Source: Mytilus californianus (Eukaryota > Mollusca > Bivalvia > Mytilida > Mytilidae). Taken from it: a stretch of 64,000 nucleotides of DNA. The stretch covers positions 63,358,100 through 63,422,099 of the forward strand of contig NW_026262712.1 of NCBI RefSeq assembly GCF_021869535.1, in the 5' to 3' direction. Shown here piece by piece: positions 63,982-64,000 of this stretch. The first letter of the stretch is position 1. Every line of letters begins with the position of its first letter. The translations under genes were made by a program, and so were the position numbers. Below the pieces are notes generated by a model. The model was not told where the DNA came from. It did not search any database and saw nothing but the letters and a program-made list of their open reading frames with translations.

Positions 63982-64000
63982 TATATTGTAGTTACCTGCC

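Overview
The window looks like nuclear DNA of a bivalve mollusc, most likely a mussel (Mytilus-type). It is AT-rich, has GT-AG introns, and is packed with dispersed repeats whose consensus I recognise from mussel genomes, such as 'ggtatgattgccattgag...ccttcaacaatgagcaaa' and 'aggccgttagttttctc'. It also carries tRNA-derived SINEs, foldback elements and minisatellites. No prokaryotic or viral gene was seen.

Only two protein-coding genes can be supported. Both are on the minus strand and both encode nuclear receptors. Gene A (about 4.8-12.2 kb) is complete in its coding part: seven coding exons, 645 codons, all six splice junctions GT-AG and phase-consistent. It has a C4 DNA-binding domain with an unusual P-box (C-E-A-C-K-A), almost no A/B domain, a hinge of roughly 290 residues holding two IDLT SUMO-interaction-like motifs, and a ligand-binding domain (LBD) ending in a canonical AF-2 (L-L-Y-E-C-L). 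Gene B (about 55.7-63.1 kb) is cut by the right edge. Only its three LBD exons are inside, and they have exactly the same lengths (229, 225, 251 nt) and phases as the last three exons of gene A. The two are diverged tandem paralogs about 43 kb apart. Gene B has lost the AF-2 glutamate.

The remaining sequence is repeat-dominated. 1-4.8 kb: unannotated DNA plus a diverged repeat carrying TGACCT half-sites. 11-17.5 kb: two mollusc-type repeat families with tandem internal units. 20.6-21 kb: a 31-bp minisatellite. 32.6-34 kb: a 134-bp array with A/B dimer structure. 35-36.2 kb: a repeat with a terminal hairpin, a CGG tract and a roughly 147-bp tandem body. 37.5-44.2 kb: interleaved dispersed repeats, a segmental duplication and a 58-bp array. 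48.5-49 kb: the 3' end of a LINE. 51.8-52.6 kb: another hairpin-headed tandem repeat. The introns of gene B hold nested transposons (a hAT-like element with perfect 8-bp target-site duplications (TSDs), itself carrying a MITE) and a 169-bp tandem array with perfect DR1-type nuclear-receptor half-site pairs.

The most interesting signals are the tandem receptor pair with opposite AF-2 states, the DR1 array inside a receptor intron, and a modular repeat family whose terminal hairpin differs between copies by paired, compensating changes.
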